64,000 nt of DNA. Origin: MH13 sp040219355. GTDB taxonomy: Bacteria > Pseudomonadota > Alphaproteobacteria > Rhizobiales > MH13. The DNA lies in NCBI GenBank assembly GCA_040219355.1, contig JAVJSN010000002.1:62001-126000 (forward strand), read 5' to 3'. The notes beneath the pieces were generated by a model, which did no database searches, was not told the origin of the DNA, and saw only the letters and a list, made by a program, of their open reading frames with translations. The position numbers and the translations under genes were made by a program. Shown one piece after another: positions 61,100 to 64,000 of the stretch (the first letter of the stretch is position 1; each line of letters begins with the position of its first letter).

Positions 61100-61756
61100 A
61101 TGAAGTTTTTCGTGGACACCGCCGACACCAGCGACATTGCCGAATTGAATGATTTGGGCCTTTTGGACGGTGTTACAACCAACCCATCTTTGATCGCCAA
61201 ATCAGGCCGCGACTTCAAGGAAGTGATCGCTGAAATCTGTGGTCTAGTGGAAGGCCCGGTGTCGGCTGAGGTCACGGCGCTGGATGCCGACGGCATGATC
61301 AACGAAGGCAAAGAGCTCGCAAAGATTGCCAAGAATGTGACCGTGAAAGTGCCATTGACGCTCGATGGTCTGAAAGCCTGTAAGGCGCTGTCGGGCGAAG
61401 GCACCATGGTCAATGTCACGCTTTGTTTTTCGGCCAATCAGGCTTTGCTCGCCGCCAAGTGTGGTGCAACCTTCATCTCACCTTTCATTGGCCGTCTGGA
61501 TGACATCAACATCGATGGCATGGAGTTGATTGCTGAGATCCGCGCGATCTATGACAACTACCCTGCGCTTGAGACACAAATTCTTGCCGCTTCGATCCGC
61601 ACTGCCAACCATGTCAAAGAGGCGGCGATGATTGGCGCTGATGTCGCGACCATTCCACCGTCGGTTCTCAAAGGCCTGGCCAAGCATCCGCTGACCGACA
61701 AGGGCATCGATGCGTTCATGGCCGATTGGGCAAAAACCGGTCAGAGCATTCTTTAA
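61100..61756 (+). CDS. tal: Transaldolase, short TalC/FSA type
   Basis: A 218-residue class I aldolase of the short TalC/fructose-6-phosphate aldolase group of the pentose phosphate pathway. MKFFVDTADTSDIAELND, GVTTNPSLIAKSGRD, the Schiff-base Lys in NVTVKVPLTLDGLKAC and TLCFSANQALLAAKCGATFI are all present. Sequence alone leaves open whether it prefers the transaldolase or the fructose-6-phosphate aldolase reaction; transaldolase is more common. The ATG at 61100 is preferred to 61097. It is divergent from priA, a common arrangement in Hyphomicrobiales. Confidence 0.92.
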   Translation: MKFFVDTADTSDIAELNDLGLLDGVTTNPSLIAKSGRDFKEVIAEICGLVEGPVSAEVTALDADGMINEGKELAKIAKNVTVKVPLTLDGLKACKALSGEGTMVNVTLCFSANQALLAAKCGATFISPFIGRLDDINIDGMELIAEIRAIYDNYPALETQILAASIRTANHVKEAAMIGADVATIPPSVLKGLAKHPLTDKGIDAFMADWAKTGQSIL

Positions 61757-61770
61757 GCCGTTTGGTCGAT

Positions 61771-62268
61771 CTAAGGGTGGAGCCGAACGAAGGTCTGCTC
61801 CACCACTTTCTTACCCCATGATTGCCCCGCCTGCTCTTGGGTTATGACGAAGCCAGCCTGTTCATAGAGTGCGCGCGCTGCGTCCAGGCCTGCAAAGGTT
61901 GATAGTTCGACCTGCGGGAATCCATGTTCGTCGCAAAAGGCCATCGCCGAATTCATCAGGCGACGACCGACGCCACGCCCTTGCAGCTTGGGATCGACGA
62001 TGAACCAGTGAAGGATCGCTGGTTTTTCCGGCGCGCCCTGTCCGTCGATGGCAATGCTGGCAGCAAGTGTGTCATCGATAGCGGCCCACCATATCGCGTT
62101 GTGAGGGTGGCTCAATCGACCGACAAAGGGTGCAAGCTCGCTTGCCACTTTGATCTCGAAAGCTGCGCCGAAGCCGACCAGATCGGCATAGTAGGACGCG
62201 TGCATTGAGACGATTTGCCCGATCAGCGTGGGGATGTAGCCTTCACCATAGGTAAGGCCCTCGCTCAT
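61771..62268 (-). CDS. GNAT-family N-acetyltransferase
   Basis: A 165-residue GNAT-fold protein. The acetyl-CoA-binding motif is IVDPKLQGRGVGRRLMNSA (Q/R-x-x-G-x-G/A), followed by LSTFAGLDAARALYEQAGF. Its ATG at 62268 overlaps the stop of the upstream GNAT gene (ATGA), so the two are translationally coupled. Substrate unknown. It converges with the transaldolase gene. Confidence 0.85.
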   Translation of the reverse strand: MSEGLTYGEGYIPTLIGQIVSMHASYYADLVGFGAAFEIKVASELAPFVGRLSHPHNAIWWAAIDDTLAASIAIDGQGAPEKPAILHWFIVDPKLQGRGVGRRLMNSAMAFCDEHGFPQVELSTFAGLDAARALYEQAGFVITQEQAGQSWGKKVVEQTFVRLHP

Positions 62269-62747
62269 AACACCTTCGTCATGAACACGGAGTTCGGGTC
62301 CAGTGTGTAGTCGCCAAAGGGTTCGCATACGGTGAAGCCACGCTTTTCATAAAGCTTGCGGGCCGGTTCAAAATAGTCGAACGAGCCTGTTTCCAACGAA
62401 AGACGTTCCATGCCTTTGGCGCTGGCATGCGCGATCAAGTGGTCGAGCATCTGCGCGCCAATACCGTTGCCGCGTCGCGCTTCGACGGTGCGCATGCTTT
62501 TGATTTCGCCATGGCGGCGGCCATCAGCCTCAGGCGCAATTTCTTTGATAGCGCCGATGACCAGAAGATCGTCGCTGGAGCCTTTGTCTTGCCATCCGGC
62601 AAAGAAGGCCACTTCGGGGACTTTGAGTGCATCCAGATCGAGCGCATGGACACTGCCCGGCGGTGTGACAGCGATGTTGGTGTCGAGGTGAAATTTCAAC
62701 AGATCAATGATGGCTGGGTGATCAAGATCGCCGGGAATAATGTGCAT
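62265..62747 (-). CDS. GNAT-family N-acetyltransferase
   Basis: A 160-residue GNAT of the putative-acetyltransferase (YsnE/YafP-like) type. RTVEARRGNGIGAQMLDHLI is the CoA-binding motif and LETGSFDYFEPARKLYEKRGF follows; IPGDLDHPAIIDLLKFHLD at the N-terminus and MTKVL at the end are typical. It overlaps the next GNAT gene by 4 bases. The ATG at 62747 is preferred to a GTG at 62756. Confidence 0.85.
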   Translation of the reverse strand: MHIIPGDLDHPAIIDLLKFHLDTNIAVTPPGSVHALDLDALKVPEVAFFAGWQDKGSSDDLLVIGAIKEIAPEADGRRHGEIKSMRTVEARRGNGIGAQMLDHLIAHASAKGMERLSLETGSFDYFEPARKLYEKRGFTVCEPFGDYTLDPNSVFMTKVL

Positions 62748-62770
62748 GGGTGTCACTCGTCGTGGGGGAA

Positions 62771-63337
62771 TTATTGTCGGGCCAGTGCAACAAGATACGT
62801 GCAGGCACTTCCGGCGTTGTTCTCAAACGTCACATCGCTGGTTTTAGCCAAGCCGATGCTATCGCCGGTTTCCAGAATGTGGGTTTGGCCGAGGGTTTGT
62901 AGGGTCAAGGTACCTTCCAGAATGTGGATGACTTCCTTGATGCCATCAAAGCCCGTTGATGGGATCGTCACGGAGGCGCCCGCTGGCAGATAGATTTTGG
63001 CCATCTCAATAGGATTGTCTGTGGTACGGAAAACTTGGCGGCGCACATAGTGAGATTCTGGGTCTTCCCAGAGAGGTTGATCATGTGTTCGTTGCACAGC
63101 GCCGGCTTGCCGCTCCGCGCGCATGAGCAACCCTGCCAAAGTGAGATCAAAGGCATTGGCGAGCCGTACCAAAACGCTTGCGGTGGGGCTCATCTCGCCA
63201 CGTTCGATCTTTGAAATGGCAGCTTTGGAAACACCAGATCGTCCGGCCAGATCCGACATCGACCATTTGCGTGCCTTGCGTTCAAATTGGATGCGGCGTG
63301 CGAGGGCTTGGCCTGAAGTGTCTACTAAAGTATCCAT
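62771..63337 (-). CDS. XRE-family transcriptional regulator with cupin sensor domain
   Basis: A 188-residue regulator. The N-terminal helix-turn-helix (about residues 10-65) reads RKWSMSDLAGRSGVSKAAIS and KIERGEMSPTASVLVRLANA; the C-terminal cupin domain (about 110-185) includes GIKEVIHILEGTLTLQT and GDSIGLAKTSD. This architecture is typical of regulators that sense small metabolites and control adjacent genes, so it may control the two GNAT genes 24 bases downstream on the same strand. A TAGGAGA stretch precedes the ATG at 63337. Confidence 0.88.
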   Translation of the reverse strand: MDTLVDTSGQALARRIQFERKARKWSMSDLAGRSGVSKAAISKIERGEMSPTASVLVRLANAFDLTLAGLLMRAERQAGAVQRTHDQPLWEDPESHYVRRQVFRTTDNPIEMAKIYLPAGASVTIPSTGFDGIKEVIHILEGTLTLQTLGQTHILETGDSIGLAKTSDVTFENNAGSACTYLVALARQ

Positions 63338-63401
63338 AATTCTCCTATAGTGGATGGGGCAATTACACGTCAAGCCTCGATGTTAGGCCACACTTAGCAG
63401 C

Positions 63402-63508
63402 GTCATCCCTGTGCTTGTCACAGGGATCCATTTCGCCACGTAACCGGCGACCACTATGTCAGCGACAAACGCGTTGGAATGGATCCCCGCCACAAGGGCG
63501 AGGATGAC
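63402..63508. repeat. REP/RIME-like dispersed repeat
   Basis: Starts GTCATCC and ends GGATGAC, with GGAATGGATCCCCGCCACAA then GGGCGAGGATGAC nearly identical to the right end of the repeat at 40257-40375. Located between the cupin regulator and the aldo/keto reductase gene. Confidence 0.7.
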
Positions 63509-63529
63509 GTTTTGCTCGATGGAAAGCGC

Positions 63530-64000
63530 TTAAGGGCAGGTGTTGGGCCGAGCCCTGTGCAGCTCGTTTATAGCCTTGTCCAAATCCTCATCCCACGGCA
63601 TCTGCCAGGCAGCTATATCGTGTTTCAGCTGCTCCATACTGGTCGCGCCGATGATGGATGAAGCCAGGAACGGCTTGGATGTGGTGAAACGGATCGCGGT
63701 TTGGGAGTAGTCCAGTCCGCGCGCATCACACAGTGCGAAATAATCCTCCAACGCAGCATCTGCACCGGGGCCTTCATACCGTGAAGCGCGGCCAAACAGC
63801 GTTTTGCGAGCACCCGCAGGTTCAGCGCCACCGCGATATTTCCCGGTCAAGAAACCTTGCGCCAAAGGTGAGTAAGCCAACAATCCGACATCCTCACGCA
63901 TGCCCACCTCAGCCAAGGCCGTTTCGTAGGTTCGGTTGACGACGTTGTAAGCATTCTGGATCGAGGCGACGCGCGCTTGGCCTTTGGACTCGGCAGTCTG
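63530..64000 (-). CDS. Aldo/keto reductase, partial (5' end outside window)
   Basis: The C-terminal 156 residues of an NADPH-dependent aldo/keto reductase (Tas/YajO-like). The reverse-complement frame runs open to base 64000 with QARVASIQNAYNVVNRTYET, then LLAYSPLAQGFLTGKY, and the cofactor-binding SSIIGATSMEQLKHDI. An apparent start at 63916 is only a TTG inside the gene. The catalytic Tyr/Lys/His lie beyond the window. Substrate unknown. Confidence 0.88.
   Translation of the reverse strand, partial: QTAESKGQARVASIQNAYNVVNRTYETALAEVGMREDVGLLAYSPLAQGFLTGKYRGGAEPAGARKTLFGRASRYEGPGADAALEDYFALCDARGLDYSQTAIRFTTSKPFLASSIIGATSMEQLKHDIAAWQMPWDEDLDKAINELHRARPNTCP

Noticed and set aside
1..64000. CRISPR arrays, tRNA or rRNA genes
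   Set aside because: No regularly spaced direct repeats or recognisable tRNA or rRNA sequence were found by reading both strands; a covariance-model or tRNA search would be the decisive check.

Overview
The window is about 64 kb of an alphaproteobacterial chromosome, most likely from the order Hyphomicrobiales (Rhizobiales). Four things point there. The order rsmB - heparinase-like gene - purH is typical of that group. The mdh-sucCD-sucAB-lpdA genes form one long operon. The F1 ATP synthase operon (atpHAGDC) lacks F0 genes. Family markers include an IalB-like protein, the large NAD-dependent glutamate dehydrogenase, an SdhAF4-type assembly factor and CreD. I cannot name the genus. No rRNA, tRNA or CRISPR array is visible.

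Layout. 1-16 kb holds housekeeping genes: the glutamate dehydrogenase C-terminus, an MFS transporter, purH, heparinase-like, rsmB, htpX, an ECF sigma factor with a DksA-like zinc protein, ialB, rlmN, a LysE exporter, a family 39 glycosyltransferase and a GNAT. 16-21 kb has argG, a YitT protein and a large LytM/M23 protein. 21-33 kb is a minus-strand TCA operon, mdh-(secreted protein)-sucC-(methyltransferase)-sucD-sucA-sucB-(secreted protein)-lpdA, with three extra genes between the enzymes. 33-40 kb holds zapE, a protease-inhibitor-like lipoprotein, an ArsC/phosphatase-like protein without its catalytic residues, msrA, creD, a UBP-type zinc finger and a lytic transglycosylase.

40.2-45.5 kb is an accessory island. 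It contains a complete IS1595-family element (40490-43480) with perfect 26-bp inverted repeats and perfect 8-bp target duplications. Besides its transposase the element carries three cargo genes: a P63C-domain protein overlapping the transposase gene, and an opposed pair made of an ImmA/IrrE-type metallopeptidase and a small membrane protein. Next to it is a full-length OLD-family ATPase/TOPRIM nuclease of lower G+C. REP-like palindromes lie on both sides.

45.5-50 kb is the sdhCDAB operon, with an FkbM methyltransferase gene between sdhA and sdhB. 50-53 kb has a DinB-like protein, a small DedA/YqaA-like membrane protein and a GGDEF-EAL protein. 53-58 kb is atpHAGDC, followed by a membrane protein, priA, a short transaldolase, two tandem GNATs, an XRE-cupin regulator and a partial aldo/keto reductase.

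Functionally the window links the 2-oxoglutarate-to-oxaloacetate half of the TCA cycle with complex II and ATP synthase F1. Nearly identical 16-bp palindromes lie upstream of both mdh and sdhC (CTTACGTATACGTAAG and CTTACGTTTACGTAAG), suggesting one regulator acts on both TCA operons. The most novel-looking items are the cargo-bearing IS1595 element, this shared palindrome, and the methyltransferase genes embedded in both TCA operons.
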